Below, one piece after another: positions 53,686 to 61,930 of a stretch of 64,000 bases of DNA. Source of the stretch: an uncultured Clostridia bacterium (GTDB lineage Bacteria > Bacillota > Clostridia > Oscillospirales > Ruminococcaceae); NCBI GenBank assembly GCA_947625125.1, contig CANQNF010000012.1, forward strand, positions 1 through 64,000, written 5' to 3'. The stretch's first letter is position 1, and each line of letters opens with the position of its first letter. Position numbers and translations under genes: made by a program. The notes beneath the pieces are model-generated. The model made no database searches. It saw nothing but the letters and a program-made list of their open reading frames with translations, and was not told the origin of the DNA.

Positions 53686-54869
53686 TGGAGACCGTGAAGA
53701 TAGGCATAATCGGGGTCGGGGGCATAGGTTCGGCGCATTTAAACTGCATAGCCTCGGGAAAGATTTCCGGGATGGAGCTTGCGGCGGTCTGCGACATTGA
53801 TGAAAAAAGGCTTGAGTATGCCCGGTCGGTATGCCCGGGCCTGCCATGCTTTTCGGACTACCGAGAGATGATAAAAAGCGGGCTCATAGATTCGGCGCTC
53901 GTTTCGGTCCCGCACCCGCTTCATGCCGAGACAGCCTGCGAAGCGCTTTCAAAAGGACTTAACGTCCTGGTCGAAAAGCCCGAGGATATAACGGTCGGCA
54001 GGGCGAGAGCGCTCAACGAGACTGCAAAAAAATCCGGAAAAGTTTTCGGGATAATGTTTAATCAGCGCACCAACCCGCTCTACGCAAGGGCGAGGGAGAT
54101 AGTCTCCTCCGGCGGGATAGGCGAGCTTAAGAGGACGGTCTGGGTCATCACGAACTGGTACCGTACCCAGAGCTACTACGATTCCGGCGGCTGGCGTGCG
54201 ACGTGGTCGGGCGAGGGCGGCGGAGTGCTCTTAAATCAGGCCCCGCACAACCTTGATTTGTGGCAGTGGATATGCGGGAAGCCGTGCGAGATAACGGCGT
54301 TTTGCGACGAGGGAAAGTGGCATAACATCGACGTAGAGGACGACGTCACTATTTTTGCAAGATACAAAAACGGCGCGACGGGCGTGTTTATAACATCGAC
54401 GGGAGAGCTCCCCGGGACCAATAGGTTGGAAATTTCCGGCAGCAGAGGTTCGGTGGTCATAGAGCGCGGCAGGCTGACCTATAAAAAGCTCAGGACCGAC
54501 GAGCGAGAGGTCTGCACGGGATGCAAGGAGAGCTGGCCGCAGGCTGAATATGACGAAGAAATTTACGAGCCGAAGTCCGCAGGAAAGGCCCACGCCGGGA
54601 TTTTGCAGAATTTTGCCGACGCGGTTTTACGGGGCGGCGAGCTTCTGGCGCCGGGGTATGAGGGGATAAACGAGCTCGAGATTTCAAACGCCGCCTATCT
54701 TTCGTCCTGGACGGGGAAAAGCGTGAGCCTGCCGATGAGCATGGAGGACGAAGGGGAGTTTGAGAGGCGGCTTTTTGAAAGGCAGAAGCGCGAGAGCACA
54801 AAAAAGCCGCCTGAGTCCGCTCAGCAGACTCATAAGACATACAGCGAGCGCTGGGAAGTGAGGTTTTAG
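53685..54869 (+). CDS. Gfo/Idh/MocA-family oxidoreductase 2
   Basis: 394 residues. NAD(P) fold IGIIGVGGIGSAHLNCI, EKPED, HNLDLWQWICGKPC. Paralogue of the preceding gene; the N-terminal halves differ more than the middle. ATG in TAATG. The C-terminal tail (RQKRESTKKPPESAQQTHKTYSERW) is longer than typical. Confidence 0.92.
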   Translation: METVKIGIIGVGGIGSAHLNCIASGKISGMELAAVCDIDEKRLEYARSVCPGLPCFSDYREMIKSGLIDSALVSVPHPLHAETACEALSKGLNVLVEKPEDITVGRARALNETAKKSGKVFGIMFNQRTNPLYARAREIVSSGGIGELKRTVWVITNWYRTQSYYDSGGWRATWSGEGGGVLLNQAPHNLDLWQWICGKPCEITAFCDEGKWHNIDVEDDVTIFARYKNGATGVFITSTGELPGTNRLEISGSRGSVVIERGRLTYKKLRTDEREVCTGCKESWPQAEYDEEIYEPKSAGKAHAGILQNFADAVLRGGELLAPGYEGINELEISNAAYLSSWTGKSVSLPMSMEDEGEFERRLFERQKRESTKKPPESAQQTHKTYSERWEVRF

Positions 54870-54874
54870 GGGGC

Positions 54875-54902
54875 AATTCTGACTTCTGACCTCTGTTTTC
54901 TG
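54875..54902. repeat. Short family II tract after oxidoreductase 2
   Basis: AATTCTGACTTCTGACCTCTG, the inverted form of the TCAGAxx units, seven bases after the stop. Confidence 0.6.
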
Positions 54903-54923
54903 CCCCCTTGACGCGTAAGCGGC

Positions 54924-54952
54924 TTGACTTTCCCCTTTCATTGTGGTATAAT
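54924..54952 (+). promoter_or_regulatory. Promoter of the GNAT/queT region
   Basis: TTGACT, 17 bases, TATAAT, 30 bases before the start. Confidence 0.82.
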
Positions 54953-54982
54953 ATCCCCGCAGAAAACAAAAGGAGCCTTGAC

Positions 54983-55543
54983 ATGACCTTTCATCCCGTC
55001 GCGCCGGACGCGCTGTCCGATTTTCTGAACTTCTTCGACAACTCGGCGTTCCAAAAGGGCGACGAGTGGGAGGGCTGCTACTGCCTCGAGGGAAGCTGCG
55101 ATCGGCACTTTGAAATTTCTTTCACCGACCGAAAAAAGCGCCGGGAGCTCGCTTCACGGCTTGTTTTATCGGGCAGGCTGCGCGGCTATATCATCCGCGA
55201 AAACGGCAGAGATATCGGCTGGGTAAAGCTCGGCGACAAGCTCGATTTTGAGGCGTTTAACGATTGGTATCACGGGGAGATGCCAGAAAAAAGGGGCGTC
55301 ACGGCCGTGCTTTACTGCATTGACCTGATACCGGAATGCCGAGGTAAAGGGCTTGCAAAGGAAATTCTCGACTTTGCGATAAAAACCGCCGCCGAAGAGG
55401 GTTATGATTTTTTGGAGGCATACCCATCCTCCGACCTTAGTGAAAAGCGCAACTATCGCGGGCATGCCGGAATGTATCAAAACGCGGGCTTTGAGACAGT
55501 CGGCGTGGGCGAGGATTTTCTTATCATGCGCAAGGCGCTCTGA
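54983..55543 (+). CDS. GNAT-family N-acetyltransferase
   Basis: 186 residues from the ATG at 54983 (MTFHPVAPDALSDFLNFFD), with AAAGGAG upstream. Cys-rich YCLEGSC near the N-terminus, then the acetyl-CoA site CIDLIPECRGKGLAKEILDFAI and GMYQNAGFETVG. Substrate unknown. The queT riboswitch begins 17 bases after its stop, so it may be in one transcript with queT. Confidence 0.85.
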   Translation: MTFHPVAPDALSDFLNFFDNSAFQKGDEWEGCYCLEGSCDRHFEISFTDRKKRRELASRLVLSGRLRGYIIRENGRDIGWVKLGDKLDFEAFNDWYHGEMPEKRGVTAVLYCIDLIPECRGKGLAKEILDFAIKTAAEEGYDFLEAYPSSDLSEKRNYRGHAGMYQNAGFETVGVGEDFLIMRKAL

Positions 55544-55560
55544 ACATTCTGCTAAAATTT

Positions 55561-55605
55561 AACAGAGGTGTTTGCCTTGATTAACCACCTCTAAAAAACA
55601 AGGAG
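55561..55605 (+). ncRNA. PreQ1-I riboswitch controlling queT
   Basis: P1 stem AGAGGTG / CACCTCT, loop with GCCTTG, A-rich tail (AAAAAA), then CAAGG which pairs with CCTTG in the loop as the P2 pseudoknot. CAAGGAG contains the ribosome site of queT, so ligand binding should hide it and switch off translation. The layout matches class I preQ1 aptamers. Confidence 0.88.
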
Positions 55606-55612
55606 ATTTTTT

Positions 55613-56098
55613 ATGCAAAAAAACAGTTTTTCCGCCGTAAGAATCGCAAAATTGGCGGCCGTCGCCGCGCTCTATGTGGCGCTCACCTACGCCCTCGGCT
55701 TCATGTCCTATGGCAACATTCAATTCCGGGTCGCCGAGGCTCTGATGCTCCTGTGCTTCTACAAAAAGGACTACGGTATCGCCCTTACGCTCGGCTGCTT
55801 CATCGCGAATATTTTCAGCCCGATGATGCTGATGGATATGGTTTTCGGCACTCTCGCCACCGTACTTGCCGTGCTTCTTATTTTCATCAGCCCGAACCTT
55901 TACATCGCTTCCCTCGCGCCCGTCCTGACGAACGCGGTCATCGTCGGGATCGAGCTCACCGTGGCGTTCAAAACCCCGTTCTGGCTCAACGCCATTGAAG
56001 TCGCCGCAGGCGAATTCGTCTGCGTGAGCATTGTCGGAGTCATCCTCTTTAAGCTCCTCGAAAAAAACGCCGGGTTCATGAGGCTTGTCACCGAATAA
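55613..56098 (+). CDS. queT: QueT-family queuosine-precursor transporter (ECF S component)
   Basis: 161 residues, five to six membrane helices. LAAVAALYVALTYALGFMSYGNIQFRVAEALMLLCFYKKDYGIALTLGCFIANIFSP is the QueT signature. Imports preQ0/preQ1 or related 7-deazaguanines with a shared ECF energising module, absent here. Control by the upstream preQ1 riboswitch supports the substrate. Confidence 0.95.
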   Translation: MQKNSFSAVRIAKLAAVAALYVALTYALGFMSYGNIQFRVAEALMLLCFYKKDYGIALTLGCFIANIFSPMMLMDMVFGTLATVLAVLLIFISPNLYIASLAPVLTNAVIVGIELTVAFKTPFWLNAIEVAAGEFVCVSIVGVILFKLLEKNAGFMRLVTE

Positions 56099-56196
56099 AA
56101 AAATTTTTTTCGGCATGCAATATTTCGCCCGCGAAAAGCGTATTATTTATTGAGAACTCAAGGTCAGATTTCCGACCCTTTCTCACTCGTTTCACC

Positions 56197-56222
56197 TCCC
56201 GCCCCAAAGCGGGAGTTTTTTT
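56197..56222 (+). terminator. Terminator after queT
   Basis: CTCCCGC-CCCAAA-GCGGGAG then seven T residues. Confidence 0.9.
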
Positions 56223-56274
56223 ATGGCTTTCGGGAGGCCGAAGCCCTTGAAGCCTATACCTCGGCACGCCTTAT

Positions 56275-56415
56275 CCGCCGCCCGCGCGCCCTGACCGTCT
56301 GCGTGGGCGGAGCCCCCCGGCAGCTTCGCTGCCGGGGGCTCCGCCCGCAGAAGCTTGCGGCCATACTGCAAGGGACTGCCTCGCGCAAGCCTCGAGCGCG
56401 CGGTCGGTGGGGCAC
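56275..56415. repeat. Family I GC-rich element, copy F (simplified)
   Basis: Only one inner hairpin (AGCCCCCGGCAGC-TTC-GCTGCCGGGGGCT) extended by TGCGTGGGCGGAGCC...GGCTCCGCCCGCA. The flanks carry further partial pairing. It lies in the 450-base gap between queT and the GH5 gene. Confidence 0.78.
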
Positions 56416-56490
56416 AGGGCCCTGCATTCTCGATTCCGGCCCCGCCCCCGCGTCGCTCTCACTATTCGGATATTCTGCTTCGTATAGCCC

Positions 56491-56519
56491 TTGCATTTCT
56501 CAAAAAAATTTAGTATAAT
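56491..56519 (+). promoter_or_regulatory. Promoter of the GH5-GH27 pair
   Basis: TTGCAT, 17 bases, TATAAT, 29 bases before the GH5 start. Confidence 0.82.
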
Positions 56520-56548
56520 AGAACCAAACTACCGAAAGGACGGTCCCT

Positions 56549-57709
56549 ATGAAAAAAATCTGTAAAATTCTTGCTGTTTTTCTTGTTGTGACATCTCTTC
56601 TCGCCTCTCTTTCCGGCTGTTCTTCCGGCTCGGGCGATATCTATGAGATGCGCGAAAACCTTTCCGCCAAAAAGGTCGCCAATGAAATGGGTATCGGCAT
56701 AAACTTAGGCAACACCTTTGAGGCATATTTCAACGACGATACCAACATGTGCGGCTTCTCGCAGGTCGTCGGCGACGGCAAAATGTCCGACTACGAGACC
56801 TGCTGGGGAGCGGTCGAAACCACCCGCGAGATGATAGACGGCATGCGCGACTCCGGCTTTAAAACGGTCCGCATTCCCGTATTCTGGGGTAACGGCATGC
56901 CGGACGACGGCACATTTACCGTCAGCAAAAAGCTTCTTAAAAGAGTGGAAGAGGTCGTAAAATGGGTACTTGAGGACGGCATGTACTGCGTCGTCAACAT
57001 GCACCACTACGACGAACGGCTTATAATGTTTTTGGACAGGGAGCAGGCCGTGAATGCCGCAAAAACGGTCTGGGAACAGGTCGCCGAGCACTTTAAGGAT
57101 TACGGCGATCACCTTATCTTCGAGGGCTACAACGAGTATCTTGGCGGCGCTAAGAACGGGACCAACCCCTCGGACGCCGAAAAGTTCGACTACTGCAACG
57201 AGATGAACCAGGTCTTTGTGGACGCTGTGAGAGCTTCCGGCGGCAACAATTCGGAAAGAATTCTCATCGCCTCCGGCTACAACACAAACATCGACAAAAC
57301 CACGAGCGCCGGCTTTAAAATGCCGACAGACACGGTCAAAGACAGGCTTATGGTCTCGGTGCATTACATCGACAACAACATGTACTGGTCAAAGCAGATA
57401 GGCAGCGAAGCCTGGCACGACTACACTATTTCGCAGTGCGAACTGCTCAAAAACCGCTTCACCGCCGAGGGAATTCCGGTTTTCGTCGGCGAAACGACGG
57501 CGGGCTATGACGGCTGCATGGCCGGAAATTCCGCCTACGGCAGCTCACAGGACTGCATCCGCGAGCTTATCAGCATAGCCGTCGACGACTACGGCTTCGT
57601 GCCCGCTTTCTGGGACACCCACCACTCCGACGGCGGCGCGTTCTACGACCGTTTGGAGTGCAAGATCAGCGACAGCGAAAACGCCGAAACCGTCCGAAAA
57701 TTCGGCTGA
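56549..57709 (+). CDS. GH5-family glycoside hydrolase lipoprotein (endoglucanase-like)
   Basis: 386 residues. Lipobox ASLSGC, Cys24, so exported and membrane-bound. GIGINLGNTFEAYF and GFKTVRIPVFWGN are typical of GH5; acid/base Glu in LIFEGYNEYL and nucleophile Glu in IPVFVGETTAGYDG. The usual NEP reads NEY. Attacks beta-1,4-glucan, mannan or related glycans. GH27 gene follows after 21 bases. Confidence 0.93.
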   Translation: MKKICKILAVFLVVTSLLASLSGCSSGSGDIYEMRENLSAKKVANEMGIGINLGNTFEAYFNDDTNMCGFSQVVGDGKMSDYETCWGAVETTREMIDGMRDSGFKTVRIPVFWGNGMPDDGTFTVSKKLLKRVEEVVKWVLEDGMYCVVNMHHYDERLIMFLDREQAVNAAKTVWEQVAEHFKDYGDHLIFEGYNEYLGGAKNGTNPSDAEKFDYCNEMNQVFVDAVRASGGNNSERILIASGYNTNIDKTTSAGFKMPTDTVKDRLMVSVHYIDNNMYWSKQIGSEAWHDYTISQCELLKNRFTAEGIPVFVGETTAGYDGCMAGNSAYGSSQDCIRELISIAVDDYGFVPAFWDTHHSDGGAFYDRLECKISDSENAETVRKFG

Positions 57710-57730
57710 TAATATTTAAGGAGGTTAATT

Positions 57731-59008
57731 ATGGACAAGAATTTATTCGCCACCGTCCCGCCGATGGGCTGGAACAGTTACGACTACTACGACACGACGG
57801 TCACTGAGGACGAGGTCAAAAAGAACGCCGATTATATGGCAAAAAATCTTAAAAAATTCGGGTATAAGTACGTCGTTGTCGACATTCAGTGGTATTCAAA
57901 CGCCGCCGGAACACGCCGAGATACCTACCAATATATTCCTTTTGAGGACTTCGAGATTGATGAATTCTCACGTCTTCAACCGTCGCATTTACGTTTTCCG
58001 AGTTCGGCAAATGGTAAAGGTTTCAAACCCCTTGCGGACTACGTCCACGGGCTCGGACTGAAATTCGGCATACACATTATGCGCGGAATTCCGAGAATGG
58101 CGGCACACAAACATCTGAAAGTTTTAGGCACCTCTGCTACCGCTTCCGACGTTGCAGACGCGGGTTCTATCTGCGGCTGGAACCCCGACATGTACGGCGT
58201 GAAACACAATGCCGACGGCCAGGCATACTATGATTCGATCATTCAGATGTACGCTGACTGGGGCGTGGACTTTATCAAGTGCGACGACATCTGCGACTCG
58301 TGGATGTATCCCGTCAATCGCTTCTCGGGATGGGAGGAAACCCGCATGTTAAGGCGCGCTATCGACAAATGCGGGAGGCCCATTGTGCTGAGTTTATCCC
58401 CCGGACCGGCGCATGTTGAGAACGCCACTCACTACCTCGAAAATGCCAATATGTGGAGAATCACCGACGACTTCTGGGATAACTGGGAGCTGCTGAAAAA
58501 TATGTTTTGGCGCTGCGAGCAGTGGCAGGACCACACCCGCACCGGCTGCTGGCCCGACTGCGATATGCTCCCCATCGGAAAGTTAGGTAAGGGGCATGGG
58601 CATGAGTGGATTTCAAACTTCACCGAGGACGAGTTAAAGACAATGCTGACCCTCTGGTGCCTCTGCCGGTCGCCCTTGATGATAGGCACCGACCTGCCGC
58701 AGCTGAACGAAAGAGATTTCGGATTATTAACAAATCCTCAGATTCTGGCGATGGAGTTTGACGGCAAGGCGAGGCAGCTTAGGAGGAATGACAAGGAAGC
58801 GGTCTGGCTCTCCGAGGGTAAAGATTGCGTGAGGGTAGCGCTGTTCAATCTTTCGGACGAGGACGCGGAAATTTCTGCGGAATTGCCCGAAAAACCTGCC
58901 GAAAAGGGAACAGAGCTTTGGGGCGCGGGGGACTGCAAAATTATGGAAAATAAAATCTCTGCGTTTGTACCGAAGCACGGTGTGAGAATTTACGGCTTCG
59001 GGGTATGA
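57731..59008 (+). CDS. GH27-family alpha-galactosidase (or alpha-N-acetylgalactosaminidase)
   Basis: 425 residues, no signal peptide. Clan-D start TVPPMGWNSYDYYDTTV, nucleophile Asp in GVDFIKCDDICDS, acid/base Asp in WRITDDFWDNW, C-terminal beta domain. Removes alpha-galactose, for example from galactomannan oligosaccharides released by the GH5 enzyme (inference from the pairing). AAGGAGG before the ATG. Confidence 0.93.
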   Translation: MDKNLFATVPPMGWNSYDYYDTTVTEDEVKKNADYMAKNLKKFGYKYVVVDIQWYSNAAGTRRDTYQYIPFEDFEIDEFSRLQPSHLRFPSSANGKGFKPLADYVHGLGLKFGIHIMRGIPRMAAHKHLKVLGTSATASDVADAGSICGWNPDMYGVKHNADGQAYYDSIIQMYADWGVDFIKCDDICDSWMYPVNRFSGWEETRMLRRAIDKCGRPIVLSLSPGPAHVENATHYLENANMWRITDDFWDNWELLKNMFWRCEQWQDHTRTGCWPDCDMLPIGKLGKGHGHEWISNFTEDELKTMLTLWCLCRSPLMIGTDLPQLNERDFGLLTNPQILAMEFDGKARQLRRNDKEAVWLSEGKDCVRVALFNLSDEDAEISAELPEKPAEKGTELWGAGDCKIMENKISAFVPKHGVRIYGFGV

Positions 59009-59031
59009 TCCCGAGGGCGACTGCGTTCACA

Positions 59032-59157
59032 GGCGGCTTCTGCTGACCTTGGGCGGAGCCCCCGGCCGCAGGCCGGGGCGCCGTCGGCGAAGCCGCCGGC
59101 GTGGTCGGCCGGCTGAAGCCGGCCGACCGGGGCTCCGCCCCGGCAGCAGAAGCCGCC
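59032..59157. repeat. Family I multi-hairpin GC-rich element, copy G
   Basis: Perfect 14-base outer arms GGCGGCTTCTGCTG / CAGCAGAAGCCGCC and inner arms GGGCGGAGCCCC / GGGGCTCCGCCC enclose CCCCGGCC-GCA-GGCCGGGG, an imperfect CGCCGTCGGC-GAA-GCCGCCGGCG and GGTCGGCCGGCT-GAA-GCCGGCCGACC. Confidence 0.9.
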
Positions 59158-59194
59158 GGTCTGCAGCGCACCCCAAACCCTTAGTTTCAGGCAT

Positions 59195-59226
59195 GAAAAA
59201 AGCTCCCTGTTTCGCGGGAGCTTTCT
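59195..59226 (-). terminator. Terminator of the rpmG-rplA operon
   Basis: AAAGCTCCC / GGGAGCTTT stem with loop GCGAAACA-type, then T residues on the minus strand, 15 bases after rplA. Confidence 0.88.
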
Positions 59227-59241
59227 TTATTCGATGTGTAA

Positions 59242-59937
59242 TTAAACCCCGTATTTCGCGGTGTTGCACTTCACGCCGGGACCCATGGTGGAGGTCAGCG
59301 TGATGGACTTGAGGTAAGCGCCCTTTGCGGCGGCAGGCTTGGCCTTGACGACTGCTTCCATAAGGGCCTCGTAGTTCTCGGCGAGCTTCTCCTTGCCGAA
59401 CGAAGCCTTGCCTATCGGGCAGTGGATGATGTTCGTCTTGTCGAGTCTGTACTCGATTTTACCGGCCTTGGCCTCGGTGACGGCTTTCGCAACGTCGGGA
59501 GCGACGGTGCCGGCTTTCGGGTTCGGCATGAGTCCGCGGGGACCTAAGACCTTACCTAAACGTCCGACAATGCCCATCATATCGGGCGAAGCGATGACGA
59601 CGTCGAAGTCCATCCAGTTTTCTTTCATGATCTTGTCGACATAATCCATGCCTCCGACATAGTCGGCGCCCGCTTCCTTAGCGGCCTCGTACTTGTCCTC
59701 TTTGCAGAAAACAAGAGTCCTGACAGTCTTGCCGGTGCCGTTCGGTAAAACGACGGCGCCGCGAACCTGCTGGTCGGCATGGCGGGAATCGACGCCGAGA
59801 CGGATGTGAACCTCGACGGTCTCGTCAAACTTAGCCTTTGCATTGGCGGCAACCAGCTCGCAGGCCTCAAGGGAATCGTAGAATTTTGTCTTGTCGACGG
59901 CCTTTAAGCTGTCGTTATATTTCTTTCCGTGTTTCAT
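59242..59937 (-). CDS. rplA: 50S ribosomal protein L1
   Basis: 231 residues. [73 protein letters not shown]. Binds 23S rRNA in the L1 stalk. Last gene of the operon; rplJ and rplL do not follow, a terminator does. Confidence 0.98.
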   Translation of the reverse strand: MKHGKKYNDSLKAVDKTKFYDSLEACELVAANAKAKFDETVEVHIRLGVDSRHADQQVRGAVVLPNGTGKTVRTLVFCKEDKYEAAKEAGADYVGGMDYVDKIMKENWMDFDVVIASPDMMGIVGRLGKVLGPRGLMPNPKAGTVAPDVAKAVTEAKAGKIEYRLDKTNIIHCPIGKASFGKEKLAENYEALMEAVVKAKPAAAKGAYLKSITLTSTMGPGVKCNTAKYGV

Positions 59938-60020
59938 TCAGATTTACTCCTTTATAATTAGGGTCGTGGTTATACGGTCTATGAAACCTCCCACTTGAAA
60001 TTCCGTTCCTTTTTTGTTTA

Positions 60021-60446
60021 TCAGTCGACAACAGTTACGCCCATGGAGCGCGCGGTGCCGGCGATCATCGACATGGCCGCTTCAACGGAGCCGGCATTGA
60101 GGTCGGGGAGCTTCTGCTCGGCGATGGCTCTTACCTGGTCCTTGGTTATCTTTGCGACCTTGGTCTTGTTGGGGGTGCCGGAGCCGGACTCTATCCCGCA
60201 GGCTTTCTTGATAAGAACGGCTGCCGGAGGGGTCTTTGTGATGAACGTGAACGAACGGTCCGCATACACGGTGATGACGACGGGGATTATTAAGCCCATG
60301 TCGTTTTTGGTTCTCTCGTTGAAGTCCTTTGTAAAAGCGACTATATTAACGCCGTGCTGGCCGAGAGCCGGGCCGACCGGCGGTGCGGGAGTAGCTTTTC
60401 CCGCCGGGATCTGAAGCTTGATGATTCCAGTTACTTTCTGTGCCAT
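60021..60446 (-). CDS. rplK: 50S ribosomal protein L11
   Basis: 141 residues. [42 protein letters not shown] and the C-terminal [12 protein letters not shown]. Binds the GTPase-associated centre of 23S rRNA; thiostrepton site. The 133-base gap to nusG has no other feature that I can see. Confidence 0.98.
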   Translation of the reverse strand: MAQKVTGIIKLQIPAGKATPAPPVGPALGQHGVNIVAFTKDFNERTKNDMGLIIPVVITVYADRSFTFITKTPPAAVLIKKACGIESGSGTPNKTKVAKITKDQVRAIAEQKLPDLNAGSVEAAMSMIAGTARSMGVTVVD

Positions 60447-60579
60447 AATAATTTTTCCTCCATTTGTGGTGATAGCGCTTCGGCATTACGCTCTCCCTTT
60501 TCAGGCATTTTTCGGGAGATAAAGCCGGGTGCGCGTTTTTGGCGAACCGTTAAAATTCCGGTTCTCCCACTGCCGAGGC

Positions 60580-61119
60580 TTATTCCTCGACCTTCCTGAC
60601 TTGTGTGACGGCAAGCGTCGCAGGGGTCTCTCTTCCGAACATGGATACCGAGATATCTACGGTCTGTTCTTCCAGATTCACGGACTTGACGACTCCTATC
60701 CAGCCGTCGAACGGTCCGCCCATAACGGTGACCTCGTCGCCCTCCTTGAAGTTTACGCTGTCCTGGACCTTTCTTACGTCCACGCCCAGAGCCTCTACCT
60801 CTTTATCGCTCAGCGGCACTGGCTTTGAGCCGGGACCCACGAATCCGGTGACGCCTCTGGTGTTTCTTACGATATACCAGCTTTCGTCGGTCATCACCAT
60901 CTTCACAAGAACATAGCTCGGGAAGAGCTTTGACTCGGCTTCCTTTTTCTTGCCCTGTGCGTCGGTCTGTTCCACGATCTCAACGGGGACTCTTACCATC
61001 TGGATGGTATCGCGGAGCTTGCGGTTTTCCACGACCTTCTCAATGTTCTGAGCCACCTTGTTCTCGTAACCCGAATAAGTGTGCACTACATACCATTTTG
61101 CAGTCGTTTCAGCGTCCAT
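60580..61119 (-). CDS. nusG: Transcription elongation/termination factor NusG
   Basis: 179 residues. NGN domain (KWYVVHTYSGYENKVAQNIEKVVENRKL...FPSYVLVKMVMTDESWYIVRNTRGVTGFVG) and KOW domain (FKEGDEVTVMGGPFDGWIGVVKSVNLEEQTVDISVSMFGRETP). Couples RNA polymerase with the ribosome and Rho. Follows secE as usual. Confidence 0.98.
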   Translation of the reverse strand: MDAETTAKWYVVHTYSGYENKVAQNIEKVVENRKLRDTIQMVRVPVEIVEQTDAQGKKKEAESKLFPSYVLVKMVMTDESWYIVRNTRGVTGFVGPGSKPVPLSDKEVEALGVDVRKVQDSVNFKEGDEVTVMGGPFDGWIGVVKSVNLEEQTVDISVSMFGRETPATLAVTQVRKVEE

Positions 61120-61140
61120 ACTAATCTTCCTTTCGTAGAC

Positions 61141-61368
61141 TTAAGCGCGAACCAGAAGCTGGATAAGCGCTGCGAAAGCAGAATCGATCGCGAAAAGCGC
61201 GACGCCGCAGATTATGCACACGACCAAAACGACGGCGGTATTGTTTAATACCTGCTTGCCGGACGGCCATGTGACCTTTTTGACCTCAGCGACAAGATCG
61301 CGGAAGAATTTCTTTACCGCGCCGAAGATTCTTTTAAAGATATTCGGCTTCTTTTCGTCTTTTGCCAT
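61141..61368 (-). CDS. secE: Preprotein translocase subunit SecE
   Basis: 75 residues from the ATG at 61368 (MAKDEKKPNIFKRIFGAVKKFFRD), which follows GGGGAGGAG; the track start lies in rpmG. Amphipathic helix FRDLVAEVKKVTWPSGKQVLNNT and one membrane helix, the short Gram-positive form. Clamps SecY. Confidence 0.97.
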   Translation of the reverse strand: MAKDEKKPNIFKRIFGAVKKFFRDLVAEVKKVTWPSGKQVLNNTAVVLVVCIICGVALFAIDSAFAALIQLLVRA

Positions 61369-61382
61369 TTGCTCTCCTCCCC

Positions 61383-61532
61383 TTACTTGGTCTCTCTGTG
61401 GAGAGTGTGCTTGCGGCAGAACTTGCAATACTTGTTCATTTCAAGTCTGTCGGGATCGTTTTTCTTGTTTTTCTTGGAAATGTAATTCCTTTGCTTGCAC
61501 TCCGTGCAGGCGAGCGTGATGTTTACCCTCAT
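61383..61532 (-). CDS. rpmG: 50S ribosomal protein L33
   Basis: 49 residues, too short for the ORF track; translated from the ATG at 61532. [49 protein letters not shown]. Two CxxC pairs, so the zinc-binding form. First gene of rpmG-secE-nusG-rplK-rplA, 14 bases before secE. Confidence 0.98.
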   Translation of the reverse strand: MRVNITLACTECKQRNYISKKNKKNDPDRLEMNKYCKFCRKHTLHRETK

Positions 61533-61694
61533 TTTCGGCACCTCCTGAAGATATTTACGCCCTACGGGTCGATAAGGCGCATTTAGATTGCCTCCCTCCG
61601 GTCAGTTTCCGCACCTTTTGGGAGAGCCCCAAGCGGCGGGTCGCTGCGTTTTGTTTGCGGGCACACTAAAAAGACCCCGCAAAGAGGTAGAATT

Positions 61695-61723
61695 ATAATA
61701 CCACGTCAAGAACGGTTTGTCAA
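61695..61723 (-). promoter_or_regulatory. Promoter of the rpmG operon
   Basis: Minus-strand TTGACA, 17 bases, TATTAT; a 160-base leader follows with a CCCCGC/GCGGGG-type fold. Confidence 0.78.
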
Positions 61724-61774
61724 GGGTTTTTTTGAAAAAATGCCTATAAAACGAAGAATTCGGGACCCGAGGAT

Positions 61775-61922
61775 GGGGGCGAAAGCTTGTTTGCGGAAAC
61801 CCGCAGGGGAGTGCGGGGGGGCGGAGCCCCGGGCCCGCGAAGCGGGCCTTTCGTCGGCAAAGCCGACGAAAAAGCCGGCCGCAAAGCGGCCGGCTCGGGG
61901 CTCCGCCGTGGCAGAAGCTACA
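61775..61922. repeat. Family I multi-hairpin GC-rich element, copy H
   Basis: GGCGGAGCCCC / GGGGCTCCGCC encloses GGCCCGC-GAA-GCGGGCC, TTTCGTCGGC-AAA-GCCGACGAAA and AGCCGGCCGC-AAA-GCGGCCGGCT. The stems match those of copy I while the loops differ. It lies between the rpmG promoter and the metallophosphoesterase stop. Confidence 0.9.
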
Positions 61923-61930
61923 GAAAAGCG

